This document shows positions 26,013 to 35,324 of a stretch of 64,000 bases of DNA, piece by piece (the first letter of the stretch is position 1; each line of letters starts with the position of its first letter). The position numbers and the translations under genes were made by a program. Below the pieces are notes generated by a model. That model saw only the letters and a program-made list of their open reading frames with translations, was not told the origin of the DNA and did no database searches. The DNA comes from Dolichospermum sp. LEGE 00240 (lineage in GTDB: Bacteria; Cyanobacteriota; Cyanobacteriia; Cyanobacteriales; Nostocaceae), in contig NZ_JADEVZ010000013.1 of assembly GCF_015207875.1 (NCBI RefSeq), forward strand, positions 24,116 to 88,115, written 5' to 3'.

Positions 26013-27689
26013 CTAGAAAGTGAAGGTAGTCCGCAAAGTACCAACCAATTCGTTGGCGTTATTGTCGTTATGCTCAGGATTCAAGATTACCAACACACCA
26101 GGAGTTACCAGGATGTTGTCGGAAAGCTTAATCTTGTACAGACCTTCGATGTGATAAGAATCGCCTGCTTCAAAACCTGCATTTTTCAAAGCATTGATAT
26201 TTGATTGCCCACGTACTGCACTTTCAGTAATTTTAGGTGATTGACCAAAGATAAAACCCAGAGTATTACCTTCTCTCAAGAAGTCTTTGACACCTATTGT
26301 ACTAGCCCAATAAAATATTTCAGCACTTTCTGGAGTACCGACTAAAGAACTAGCCGTTGTGTAACCTGCCCAACCGCCTAATGTAATTTTTGGTGTAGGT
26401 TGCAAACTAACTTGTACACCGTAGTTGTTAGATTCAGTTCTATCGGCAGCAACAGTCCCCAGATTATTCGCCAAGGCACTTCCTGTCGTTCCGAATAAAT
26501 TGGCAACACCTCTTTGATAACTATGGGCGTAGGTTAGACCAACGTTGATTGCTTTGTTAGGCTTGAAAGCCAACTGACCAAAGATAGTGTTGCTACCATC
26601 GAACAGTCCGCTTCCAGCCACGGGGTTAGCAGCATTATCTCTACCTGTAGCAAAATAAGCCGCGCTCAAAACAAATTTATCATTAGGAGTGACGTTAACA
26701 GTGATACCTGCACCGTCATTTGCTAGACGGTAAATGGGGCTGAAACGTCCATAGCGAGATAAAGAACCTGAACCACTGCTTCTAAAGTCAGGGTTGAAAA
26801 CATTGACGTTCTCGTTCAACTCACCACCAGTAGCATCAATCCTGACACGGATTTTGTCGCTCAAGTTGAAGGCGTAGTTAAGTTTGTCTATAGAAACGCT
26901 GTTATTGCTGTTAGCACCAGTGTCATAGCCCAAACGGCTCATATTAGTGCCAGTACCAGTATTTGCAGCGGCAGCAGCACCAGTGGGGTTATTATTGTTC
27001 CAAATATTCCCCGCATTCAACCGAGTTTGCAATTGGTCTTTACCAGTGAAGCTGGTGTTCAAAGTCAACCGCACTCGGTCAGAGAAAGTTGCATTGTTGT
27101 CTGAGTCTCTTGTTGGTGAGCCAGAAGCAACTGCTACCTTGTCCCCAAAAGCTTGGGATACGCTGAAAATGGCTTCTCCAGACAGTTTGGTGGTGGTAGA
27201 GAACTGATTAGCTTCTAGTTCGCCAGTCCGAGCTTCTAAAGCATCCACTTGACCGCGAATAGTTGCTAGTTCAGTGGAATATTCTTCCTGCAAGCGCTGT
27301 AAGGTAGCTAAGTCCTGCTTGCTTACCATGTCAGCAGTTGCAGTAGCAATAAGTTCATTAACGCGTTCTAAGCAGGAATTTAAACCACTCGCAAATTCAT
27401 AACGACTCAAGGCGCGATTACCACGAAAAGTACCGTCAGGATAACCACCAATTCCACAAGCATAACGTTCCATTAGTGATTGTAAAGCTTGAAACGCCCA
27501 ATCGCTAGGTCGTACGTCAGAAAACCGAGAAACGGATGTTACTTGACCCAAACTGTTGGACTCTTGGGACAACTGAGCAACACTTGTTACTTGTTCGTTA
27601 GCTTCACCAGCAAAGGCGGCGTTACCAGTTAGTAGGCTCAAAGCAATAACAGGGCTAACTTTGAGGATGTTCCAAAAAGCTTTTTTCAT
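26013..27689 (-). CDS. SLH-domain OprB-type porin (iron uptake porin)
   Basis: Outer-membrane channel of 558 aa if started at the MKKAFWN methionine, which gives a proper signal peptide (basic start, hydrophobic core, AFAGEA cleavage region); an upstream GTG would add 7 residues. An SLH domain (SRFSDVRPSDWAFQALQSLM...GYPDGTFRGNRALSRYEFA, ~45-105) anchors it to peptidoglycan. A short coiled coil follows (ELATIRGQVDALEARTGEL), then an OprB-like beta-barrel ending in LVGTLRTTFTF with a C-terminal Phe. Related porins are abundant in cyanobacteria and carry iron, inorganic ions or sugars. Confidence 0.92.
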   Translation of the reverse strand: MKKAFWNILKVSPVIALSLLTGNAAFAGEANEQVTSVAQLSQESNSLGQVTSVSRFSDVRPSDWAFQALQSLMERYACGIGGYPDGTFRGNRALSRYEFASGLNSCLERVNELIATATADMVSKQDLATLQRLQEEYSTELATIRGQVDALEARTGELEANQFSTTTKLSGEAIFSVSQAFGDKVAVASGSPTRDSDNNATFSDRVRLTLNTSFTGKDQLQTRLNAGNIWNNNNPTGAAAAANTGTGTNMSRLGYDTGANSNNSVSIDKLNYAFNLSDKIRVRIDATGGELNENVNVFNPDFRSSGSGSLSRYGRFSPIYRLANDGAGITVNVTPNDKFVLSAAYFATGRDNAANPVAGSGLFDGSNTIFGQLAFKPNKAINVGLTYAHSYQRGVANLFGTTGSALANNLGTVAADRTESNNYGVQVSLQPTPKITLGGWAGYTTASSLVGTPESAEIFYWASTIGVKDFLREGNTLGFIFGQSPKITESAVRGQSNINALKNAGFEAGDSYHIEGLYKIKLSDNILVTPGVLVILNPEHNDNNANELVGTLRTTFTF

Positions 27690-27904
27690 AAATTTTAGTC
27701 TCTCACACACCTAAATGAATCCAGTTTATGGTAAATTCCCAAGGAACTTATACATAAATTTCCTATGGTGATTCTACATCATTAATGGCAATTAAAACAA
27801 CTAAATATTAAAATTTTTATACAAGATGGTGATTTATTTATTATCTGGTAAATTTGAGATTATACTCTGCTTATGGTATGTATTGATAACAATCAATATC
27901 AAAT

Positions 27905-28573
27905 TTACGATCGCTGACCTGTAACAATATATGTGACTCGTTGGGCAATATTGGTTGCGTGATCTGCCATCCGTTCTAAACAACGAATTGCTAAGGTTAA
28001 CAGCAGAATTGGTTCCATGACTCCGGGAAAATTTTCCTGTTGGGCAAAGGTTTGATAAAGATGCTCATAAGCATTATCTACAGCATCATCTAACTGCTTC
28101 ATTCTTTGTCCACTGGTTTCATCCAAATCCGCTAAGGCTACCAAACAAGTTGCTAACATTGCTTGGGCGTGCTGGGACATAATGGCGATTTCTGGCAAGG
28201 AACTATGTTGAGGATAAGGAAAAAGTTTAATGGCAATTTCTGCTAGGTCTTTGGCATAATCCCCAATCCGTTCTAGGTCACGAACTAACTGCATAAAAGC
28301 ACTTAAACATCGCAAATCTTTTTCCGTAGGTGCTTGACGAATGATAATAGTTGTGCAATCGGATTCTATTTGCCGATAAAAGCGATCAATTTTCTTATCT
28401 AATTTGGGTATTTGTTCCGCTGCTATCAAGTCACCGGCAAATAAGGCTTGATGACTCAGACGAAATGATTGTTCTACTAAAGCACCCATGCGTAATAAAT
28501 CCCGTTCTAAACGCCTAATGGAGCGTTCTATTTGCGGTATTTTATGATTTGGTGTATCAAATACAGTTTTCAC
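27905..28573 (-). CDS. phoU: Phosphate signalling protein PhoU
   Basis: 222-aa all-helical protein with two PhoU repeats. Metal-binding motifs are present: ERIGDYAKDLAE (~97-108) and ERMADHATNIAQ (~200-211). PhoU restrains phosphate uptake and links the PstSCAB transporter to the sensor kinase. It lies downstream of sphR-sphS on the same strand, separated by miniature element B. No pst genes are in the window. Confidence 0.95.
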   Translation of the reverse strand: MKTVFDTPNHKIPQIERSIRRLERDLLRMGALVEQSFRLSHQALFAGDLIAAEQIPKLDKKIDRFYRQIESDCTTIIIRQAPTEKDLRCLSAFMQLVRDLERIGDYAKDLAEIAIKLFPYPQHSSLPEIAIMSQHAQAMLATCLVALADLDETSGQRMKQLDDAVDNAYEHLYQTFAQQENFPGVMEPILLLTLAIRCLERMADHATNIAQRVTYIVTGQRS

Positions 28574-28610
28574 ACTGGTTATATAAAAAGTGTATATATT
28601 TCATCAACTA

Positions 28611-28738
28611 TAACGTGAGTTCGACATAACGATAATTTGTGGAAAACTGCCCCAAGTATGAGTCTCAAACCCTGATGATCTCGTTGAGAAAATCATAACT
28701 CCGTTCGCGTAGCGTCTCCGAACTCCGAACTCACGTTA
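28611..28738. mobile_element. Miniature element B, arms TAACGTGAGTTCG / CGAACTCACGTTA
   Basis: Perfect 13-bp arms; the core is shared with element A at 25360-25527. The outermost bases differ between the copies but stay complementary within each (ACC/GGT versus AACG/CGTT). The right arm supplies the stop codon of the sensor kinase gene (28736-28738), so insertion trimmed or reshaped the kinase C-terminus. Confidence 0.72.
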
Positions 28739-30055
28739 ACTATAATCTTGGCTAGGTGTATTTGTCATGATCTGAGAGAATTGAAGTTGAACCCATGCAC
28801 CCCCTGTTTCTGGATGGTTCATAGCTTTAATTGCACCATTATGGGCAATAATTATTTGCTGGACAATGGCTAAACCTAATCCACTACCAGCAATTCCCGT
28901 TGTCGAATTGACTTCATTAAGTGGTGAACGATACCGAGCTTTGTCTCCGCGATAAAAGCGTTCAAATACGTGGGGTAAATCAGCAACAGCAAAGCCAATA
29001 CCGGAGTCAATAATGTTGATTTCCAACATTTGACCGTTATCAGTAGAAATTATTTTAGTTTCAATGTCAATAGTGGTTTGAGTGGGACTATATTTAATGC
29101 TATTATCTAGCAAGTTAACGAATACTTGATAAAGTTGGAATTTATCTGCTTGAATGTAGATGTTTTCTAATCCAGTATAGTTAATACTCAAAGATTGACG
29201 TTGGGCAATTGGTTCTAGAGTTTCCCATGCTGAAAGGATGAGCGATCGCATTTCCACCATTTCTAAATTTAACTGCATGGTCGGATTATTTTCCATTTGC
29301 GTCAGTTCCAACCAACTTTGCACCAAATTAATCAGTCGGTCAACCTCTTGCATTAACCTATTAACCCAACGGTCTAAAGGTGGTTCTAGACGGGTTTGCA
29401 GAGTTTCCACTACCAGACGAATAGCTGTAAGAGGTGTTCTCAGTTCATGGGCTAAATCAGAAAAAGAGCGATCGCGTTCTTGCTTCATATCTAACACAGA
29501 TTGGCAATTTTCCAAAAATACCCCCACTTGTCCCGTTGTCAAAGGCAAACTAGAAGCCCGCACCAGCATAGATTTTACCGCTGTCATCTCCCTAGCATCC
29601 TCACAAGCAGGATGAAAAACCCATTCTTGCACCTGTGGCTTTTGCCAATCACGAGTTTGTTCAATTAACTGATCTAATTCATAAGACCGCACCAACTCTA
29701 ACAACAAACGCACCTGCCCTGGTTGCCACCTTTGAAGATATAAAATTTCTCGCGCTTGCTGATTGCACCATAGCAGTTGATTTTCCTCATCTACCTGCAA
29801 ATATCCCACAGGTGCAAAATTTAGCAATTCCTGATACATAGACAATGATTGCTGCAAATCCTGTCGTTGTTTATTCACCATAGACATATCCTGCCGTAAG
29901 CGAGGTCTTAGCAGCAACCTAATGTGATTGATTTTACGAGAATGAGAATTTAACGGTTGCAACAATCGCTCTAAATACCAGTTCAGGTGAACCTGTTGCC
30001 AAACCCAAAAACCAAGGCCGACAACTAAACCCAGAAAAAAACCCAGAAAAAGCAT
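28736..30055 (-). CDS. sphS: Phosphate-sensing histidine kinase SphS (PhoR-like)
   Basis: 439 aa. N-terminal hydrophobic helix (~1-20, LFLGFFLGLVVGLGFWVW), then a PAS-like domain (~75-180, LNFAPVGYLQVDEENQLLWCNQQAREIL), the dimerisation/His box DLAHELRTPLTAI (~203-215), and the ATPase domain with N box VNLLDNSIKYS, G1 DSGIGF, F box FERFYRGD and G2 GSGLGLAIV. It phosphorylates SphR under phosphate limitation. The gene follows sphR after 50 bp. Its last codons overlap miniature element B. Confidence 0.93.
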   Translation of the reverse strand: MLFLGFFLGLVVGLGFWVWQQVHLNWYLERLLQPLNSHSRKINHIRLLLRPRLRQDMSMVNKQRQDLQQSLSMYQELLNFAPVGYLQVDEENQLLWCNQQAREILYLQRWQPGQVRLLLELVRSYELDQLIEQTRDWQKPQVQEWVFHPACEDAREMTAVKSMLVRASSLPLTTGQVGVFLENCQSVLDMKQERDRSFSDLAHELRTPLTAIRLVVETLQTRLEPPLDRWVNRLMQEVDRLINLVQSWLELTQMENNPTMQLNLEMVEMRSLILSAWETLEPIAQRQSLSINYTGLENIYIQADKFQLYQVFVNLLDNSIKYSPTQTTIDIETKIISTDNGQMLEINIIDSGIGFAVADLPHVFERFYRGDKARYRSPLNEVNSTTGIAGSGLGLAIVQQIIIAHNGAIKAMNHPETGGAWVQLQFSQIMTNTPSQDYS

Positions 30056-30105
30056 GGAAGTCGTTAGTTGGTGTATGATTCAAAACTAACAACTATCTTC
30101 ACGAA

Positions 30106-30858
30106 TCACCCAAATCTGTAACCAAAACCCCTCACAGTCACAATATATTCTGGATGACTAGGATCTTCCTCCAGCTTTTCCCGTAGCCAGCGAATATGAA
30201 CATCCACAGTTTTGCTATCCCCGACAAAATCTGGACCCCATATCTGATCCAACAACTGCTCCCGTGACCACACTCGTCGGGTATAACTCATAAATAATTC
30301 TAACAGCCGGAACTCCTTCGGAGACAAATTCGCCTCTTCTCCCCGCACCGTTACCCGGCACTCTTGAGCATTTAAAGTTATATCTTTGTGCTTGAGAATC
30401 GGAACTTGTGGCAATGCACTTAAACGTTGACGACGAAGTAACGCCCGACACCGTGCCACCAATTCTCGCATACTAAACGGTTTCGTCAAATAGTCATCAG
30501 CACCCACCTCCAAGCCCAGCACTCGGTCAGTTTCACTACCCTTAGCACTCAACATCAAAATTGGTACTGAGTTGCCCTGGTGGCGCAAAAAACGGCAAAT
30601 ATCCAGACCATTAATTTGCGGCAACATCAAATCCAACAGCACCAAATCCAAGGACAATTCTTCAGAATTATCTTCACAACTCTTCAGATATTCTATTGCC
30701 GTTCTGCCATCACTAGCAATAATTACCTCATAACCTTCCCCTTCCAAGGCTACAACTAACATTTCCCGAATTAGTTCTTCGTCTTCGACTACGAGAATAC
30801 GGCTTGTTTGTCCAATATCTGCCCTGGCAGAATACTTAGCTAATTCACTGGTATACAT
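30106..30858 (-). CDS. sphR: Phosphate response regulator SphR (PhoB-like)
   Basis: 250-aa OmpR-family regulator. Receiver domain: acidic pair EDEE (~27), phospho-acceptor Asp in LVLLDLMLP (~75), Thr/Ser in MLSAKGSE and Lys in YLTKPFSM. The C-terminal winged helix (ECRVTVRGEEANLSPKEFRLLELFMS...TVDVHIRWLREKLE) binds Pho boxes. It is first in the sphR-sphS-phoU run. I did not find a convincing triple CTTAACCT-type Pho box within the 100 bp above the start. Confidence 0.94.
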   Translation of the reverse strand: MYTSELAKYSARADIGQTSRILVVEDEELIREMLVVALEGEGYEVIIASDGRTAIEYLKSCEDNSEELSLDLVLLDLMLPQINGLDICRFLRHQGNSVPILMLSAKGSETDRVLGLEVGADDYLTKPFSMRELVARCRALLRRQRLSALPQVPILKHKDITLNAQECRVTVRGEEANLSPKEFRLLELFMSYTRRVWSREQLLDQIWGPDFVGDSKTVDVHIRWLREKLEEDPSHPEYIVTVRGFGYRFG

Positions 30859-30971
30859 TAACTTTTTCAGTGTATAACAAAGTCTAGTATATTATAAATC
30901 ATACCAATCATAGATTTATTTTGATTTTCTTTGTATTTACGTTAATTGCAATACTGTTCGGTTAGGGAAAT

Positions 30972-31047
30972 GTAGGTTGGGTTGAGCGACTCTTAACCCA
31001 ACAGGATTAATGATTTGTTTGGGTTTCCTTGCGTCAACCCAACCTAC
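30972..31047. repeat. GTAGGTTGGGTTGA palindromic repeat
   Basis: GTAGGTTGGGTTGA and TCAACCCAACCTAC arms with TTAACCCAACAGG in between. A common cyanobacterial repeat; related pieces stand at ~2550 (at the truncated end of tniQ) and ~48211. Confidence 0.75.
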
Positions 31048-31057
31048 GATGTAAAGA

Positions 31058-31627
31058 TCAGCTATGAATACTACCATCAGGCATAATTGCTCCTGTGAGG
31101 AAAGTTTCACTCATATCTGTATCATCCAAATTAGCTCCAGTTAAGTTCACTTCGCATAAATTAGCCTCGCTTAAATCTGCACCACTCAAATCCGCACCTT
31201 GTAAGTTTGCTTTCCACATTCTTACACCTCCCATTTTTGCACCACTGAGGTTTGCACCCTGCAAATTCGCGGCGGAAATTGATGCCATGTGTAAATTAGC
31301 ATCACACAAATTAGCACAACTCAACAATGCACCACTGAGGTCTGATTCATTTAAATGAGCAGTTTTTAATGTAGCTTGAGTCAAATCAGCACCACAAAGA
31401 ATAACCTCAGATAAATGCGCTCTTGTTAAGATTGCTCCTTGAAGATTTGCTTTACTCAAATTAGCTCCACTTAAAGAAGCTGCTGTTAGGTTTGCTCCTC
31501 TTAAATCTGCTCTGCCGAAGTCTACACCACCCAAGTTGACTCCCTGGAGATTTGCTCCTGGTAAAGCAATGCAGTTAAAGCTTCTTTCCCCTGTTGCATA
31601 CCTATCTAAAAGTTCTTGAACATTCAT
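31058..31627 (-). CDS. Pentapeptide-repeat protein
   Basis: 189 aa, almost all A(N/D)Lxx repeats from ~residue 25 on (e.g. GADLTQATLKTAHLNESDL), about 30 units, predicted to form a right-handed four-sided beta-helix. A short non-repeat cap starts MNVQELLDRYATGERSF. No signal peptide or membrane segment. Such proteins are very common in cyanobacteria and mostly of unknown function; some mimic DNA and inhibit gyrase. Confidence 0.9.
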   Translation of the reverse strand: MNVQELLDRYATGERSFNCIALPGANLQGVNLGGVDFGRADLRGANLTAASLSGANLSKANLQGAILTRAHLSEVILCGADLTQATLKTAHLNESDLSGALLSCANLCDANLHMASISAANLQGANLSGAKMGGVRMWKANLQGADLSGADLSEANLCEVNLTGANLDDTDMSETFLTGAIMPDGSIHS

Positions 31628-31860
31628 AGTTTTTTAGACCTTGGTAAGTAGTCGGACAAAATTAAAAAATAATTAAATTAAATATTGATGACAGGATAAT
31701 TATTGAGAGTATGGTTTAACTCTGTTGTTGATTTGATCTAAACATAAATAAAATTCCAATTATAAATTTATTCACATTTTTTAACTTCTGAGCAATTAAT
31801 AACCTAGAGTTTCAATAAATGCTACAATAGAATTACAGGTTTCATAACTATCCAGTATTT

Positions 31861-32439
31861 ATGAATACTCATAATTTAAAGCTAGGAAAATATCTAAATT
31901 TAGAAGAATTTTGTACCTGCACTCAAACCTATCATAAATATGCTCAAAATATCAACCCCTATCCACAAAATCTACCAGAAGTAATTCCTGCATTACAGGA
32001 TTTAAATAAATTTATCATTGACCCAGTGATAGATTATTTTAGTCGAGAAAAATTTCGACTTACCTACGGTTTTTGTTCTCCAGAACTAAAAAAGTATCTA
32101 GAGAAAAAAGACCCAATTACAGGGCAAAAAAATGGACGGGTAGCTCCGCATCTTGACCAACATATTAGCCATGAAATCAACAAAAAAGGTAAATACTACT
32201 GTGAAAGATTAGGTGCTGCTTGCGATTTTCTAATTACAGATTTACCGAGTACACAATTAGTAGAATGGATATTACAAACAAAACTACCCTTTGATTCCCT
32301 CTATTTTTATAGTCATAACCAACCAATTCATATTAGTTATGGACAACAACATAAACGAGATATTTGGACATTTAATAACTCAGGAATCCCCACAAAAAAA
32401 GGAATCGAAGACTGGATAAAACTAGCAAAACAAACATAA
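31861..32439 (+). CDS. M15-like peptidase-fold protein
   Basis: 192 aa, no signal peptide. The C-terminal half fits the peptidase M15/hedgehog-type metal site: His in PHLDQHISHE, Asp in GAACDFLI, and His in PIHISYG, with a WILQTKLPFDSLYFY stretch before the last. These would bind Zn2+ as in D-Ala-D-Ala carboxypeptidases, but the lack of a signal peptide suggests another role. It is convergent with the phosphorothioation-associated methyltransferase gene (8 bp apart), so it may belong to the same defence context. Confidence 0.6.
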   Translation: MNTHNLKLGKYLNLEEFCTCTQTYHKYAQNINPYPQNLPEVIPALQDLNKFIIDPVIDYFSREKFRLTYGFCSPELKKYLEKKDPITGQKNGRVAPHLDQHISHEINKKGKYYCERLGAACDFLITDLPSTQLVEWILQTKLPFDSLYFYSHNQPIHISYGQQHKRDIWTFNNSGIPTKKGIEDWIKLAKQT

Positions 32440-32447
32440 ATAACCCT

Positions 32448-34592
32448 CTATTCCTCTTCTCTGCGCCTCTGCGTCTCTGCGTGAGCAACATTCTTTTTTC
32501 TTTGTCGAGTTCTCAAAGCTGCCTTAAGTGCTTTCAACTTATAAGCATCTGCATCTTTAGCCCAAGATAACCGATAACCATCAATAACAGTACAATTTTC
32601 TTTTAAACATTTTTTCCAGCCAGAAACATGACTAATACTATGCCAATTATCCAAAAGTCCTCTATCTTCTTCTTGACGAGTTAATTTAGCAAATTTCTCA
32701 TATTGGGGATAATCGGGAGTAACTAAAGCTTCTATTTGGTGTAAGATTGGTGGGTCATCTTCTTGATCATAATCTTGATAGGTAACGTGCAAATCTCGCA
32801 AATCAATTGTCATGACTTTTGATAAAATAGGATGGGGGTTAATATCAAAATCAGGATAAAATAAATAGGAAATTTTGGGAGTTTTTAGATGAAATTTAAT
32901 CACATTAGCCTCTTCTAACCGTCCAATGGTGCGACTAGCGCAACCTTCATAAAGACGTAATAAAGGGTCAACTGCTTGTAATGCAGAAATATGCACCCAA
33001 AGGGAATTAGGTAACTTCTTACCTACCTTACTTTCTTGACAACGTTTGATAATGAGTTCTGTATTTCCCAAACTGCGTAACATTTGGTCAGCATCTAAAC
33101 AGGCTTGTTTATAACTACTATATAAGCCTAAAATGTCCTCTTGTACTGCGGGGGTTAATTGTCCTAATCGGGGACGACGGCTAAAATTACATAGTGCTAA
33201 ATAAACCATTATATCTTGACGGCGTTTGTCGGCGATCGCTTGCCATTCTTCCGAGTCCGTTGCCTGTATAATGGTATTAAACGCCCGACGTAAACTCCCA
33301 AATTCCTGAATAATTGCCTCTTCTTGAGGTAATTCTCCCTTAATAGGCATTCTGCCCCGTTCCGTGATAAAATTCATTAGCGGTGCTAATAATTCCTGAT
33401 GTTCCTCAAACCGTTTTACACAAAGACGGATTCTGGGAGTAGTCGCACGGGAACGGAAGCGAGAAGCACGAAATAACTCCGCTTCAGCCTCATCTCGAAA
33501 CACAAAATACACCCCCAAAGCCACAGGAATTGCGTCAACTCCTAACACTTGGTCAATGTAAATTTTTAATTCTTCCTGCTCATAATATTTCTGAAATGTG
33601 TTACGATTAGTAATGATGCCATCTCCATAAGCAATTACACCCCGCCTAATATCAGATATTAACACTTGGGCAGCTACTAGCAACACCTTTTGAGTTAGTT
33701 CCCAAGCTTGAATTAAGGCTTCCCGGCGCTCGCTCTGATTTTCAATCACATTGATGACAAAACCAATATTGACAATATCTGCAGCTATTTTCGGTGTATC
33801 TGGCGAGTAATAAGGGTCCCAGCCACAACTTGTATAACCATGTTCAGCAATGCGGGTAACATCTCCACCATGTCCACAACCATAATCAAAAAAGGTGGTT
33901 TCTGGACTAAATAAGCTCAATTCCAAAGCTAACCGCACAGGGCGAGACAAATCAGGGCGAATAATTGCGGCTTTGTGACGGTCTATTTTGGGAACTATCT
34001 TTGTAGCTATAGAACCACTTTCCCGTTTAATTAAGCGATGTCCTTGTACTTCCACCCCAAAAACTTGTAACCGTTGTTCCCAACCCAACCTAGTACCAAT
34101 TCCTTTAGGATGATTAAGCAACCCTAAAGCAACTTGAGCGCGAGTCAAAGCTGCAAACTCCTCATAGAGGGGATATTCTGGAGTCACAAAAGTTTCTTTG
34201 CGGTGCAGAATGGGGGGATTTTCTGAATCGCTATAATCCCGATAACCAACTTCTAGAGTTTCTACGTCAACCTGAATACTAGCTTGTAAAGCTGGATGAG
34301 GATCAGTATCAAAATCAGGATAAAATAGATAGGATATCTTGGGTTTGTTTGTGCTAAACTTGACTATAGTTGTCACCTGAACTTTAGGTAAGACACTACG
34401 GGCGCGGCTTTCATATTCCTGAAGCCAAGGATCAAGAGTATGTAAAGCTAAAATGTGAATGTAAAAGGCATCAGGTAACATTTTGCCAACAAGATTGTTT
34501 TGGCAATATTTATTTATGCTATCTATATCAATAGAATGAAACGTTGAGAGGTTTTCCTCAACTGCATTCCTTATGTTATCGGGTTGAACCAT
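32448..34592 (-). CDS. DNA phosphorothioation-associated putative methyltransferase, internally duplicated
   Basis: 714 aa. The centre is a class I SAM-methyltransferase domain (~225-345) with DRHKAAIIRPDLSRPVRLALELS and the motif TTFFDYGCGHGGDVTRIAEHGY, characteristic of the Dnd-associated methyltransferase family. It is flanked by two copies of a ~150-residue domain: ~35-190 (GKMLPDAFYIHILALHTLDP...ISYLFYPDFDTDPHP) and ~525-680 (GKKLPNSLWVHISALQAVDP...ISYLFYPDFDINPHP). The last residues (AHAETQRRREEE) are encoded by a CGCAGAGGCGCAGAG-type dispersed repeat, so the C-terminus is repeat-derived. No dndBCDE genes are in the window. The target is unknown. Confidence 0.78.
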   Translation of the reverse strand: MVQPDNIRNAVEENLSTFHSIDIDSINKYCQNNLVGKMLPDAFYIHILALHTLDPWLQEYESRARSVLPKVQVTTIVKFSTNKPKISYLFYPDFDTDPHPALQASIQVDVETLEVGYRDYSDSENPPILHRKETFVTPEYPLYEEFAALTRAQVALGLLNHPKGIGTRLGWEQRLQVFGVEVQGHRLIKRESGSIATKIVPKIDRHKAAIIRPDLSRPVRLALELSLFSPETTFFDYGCGHGGDVTRIAEHGYTSCGWDPYYSPDTPKIAADIVNIGFVINVIENQSERREALIQAWELTQKVLLVAAQVLISDIRRGVIAYGDGIITNRNTFQKYYEQEELKIYIDQVLGVDAIPVALGVYFVFRDEAEAELFRASRFRSRATTPRIRLCVKRFEEHQELLAPLMNFITERGRMPIKGELPQEEAIIQEFGSLRRAFNTIIQATDSEEWQAIADKRRQDIMVYLALCNFSRRPRLGQLTPAVQEDILGLYSSYKQACLDADQMLRSLGNTELIIKRCQESKVGKKLPNSLWVHISALQAVDPLLRLYEGCASRTIGRLEEANVIKFHLKTPKISYLFYPDFDINPHPILSKVMTIDLRDLHVTYQDYDQEDDPPILHQIEALVTPDYPQYEKFAKLTRQEEDRGLLDNWHSISHVSGWKKCLKENCTVIDGYRLSWAKDADAYKLKALKAALRTRQRKKNVAHAETQRRREEE

Positions 34593-35088
34593 TACTTTGT
34601 CATCTTGTCAAAATATAGATAACCTGGTTACATTTACCTTAGTACAAAAAATCTGAAATTGGAAGTTAATAAGCTGTTGTGCATTTAGTTTGTATAATTC
34701 TAGCGGGCAAGATGCCCGCACTACAAAGTTCAAGTAAATTATGGTTATCAAATTTAGCTGCGTAACAGCTTAAACTTTAAAACTGAAGCTCTAAACTGGT
34801 GCAAATGAGTGTTTCTTATCTGTTCCCTGTTCCCTGTTCCCTGTTCCCTTTTTTGTAAAAAGAGTAAAACACAACCAAAAATAACGTTCACTAATGACAA
34901 ACTCTGGTCTTAGTTAAGTTAAATTAAGTTAATTTATATAACTTGACATTTCTTAATTTTCAGCAAAACATTTGGTCATTTATTAAATTTTTAATAATAG
35001 TTATATCTAGTTGTACATTTATGCAGTCAGTTAATATCAGAATTGTGTAATCTGAAAAGAACTAAACTAATGATTAAATAGAGGTCTA
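34593..35088. other. 496-bp spacer with repeats only
   Basis: It contains GCGGGCAAGATGCCCGC (hairpin, ~34704-34720) and a tandem GTTCCCT run (34819-34852), otherwise A/T-rich DNA. No gene or RNA is recognised. Confidence 0.6.
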
Positions 35089-35307
35089 ATGACTCCAACT
35101 ATCATGCGTCAGCTTTGGTCTATCGTTGAAGCCACCCACACAGTAACACTTTTACAGCTGGATGATGCTAGTTTGGTGCAGTGGTTGGTGAAACAAATAA
35201 CTAATCAAGCTTTTTTAGATCCCCATGAAACTGATTTCTTGTGTGATTACATTCAGTCTCGGTTGAGTCTAATTCGTGATTTAGCTTATGAACGCCAACA
35301 GTCATAG
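35089..35307 (+). CDS. Small conserved cyanobacterial protein
   Basis: 72 aa (MTPTIMRQLWSIVEATHTVTLLQLDDASLVQWLVKQ...), predicted all-helical and acidic. The sequence type is familiar from filamentous cyanobacteria as a conserved hypothetical protein near ribD, but without known function. It is convergent with ribD (17 bp between stops). Confidence 0.7.
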   Translation: MTPTIMRQLWSIVEATHTVTLLQLDDASLVQWLVKQITNQAFLDPHETDFLCDYIQSRLSLIRDLAYERQQS

Positions 35308-35324
35308 TCAAGTGGCTGTGCTGT

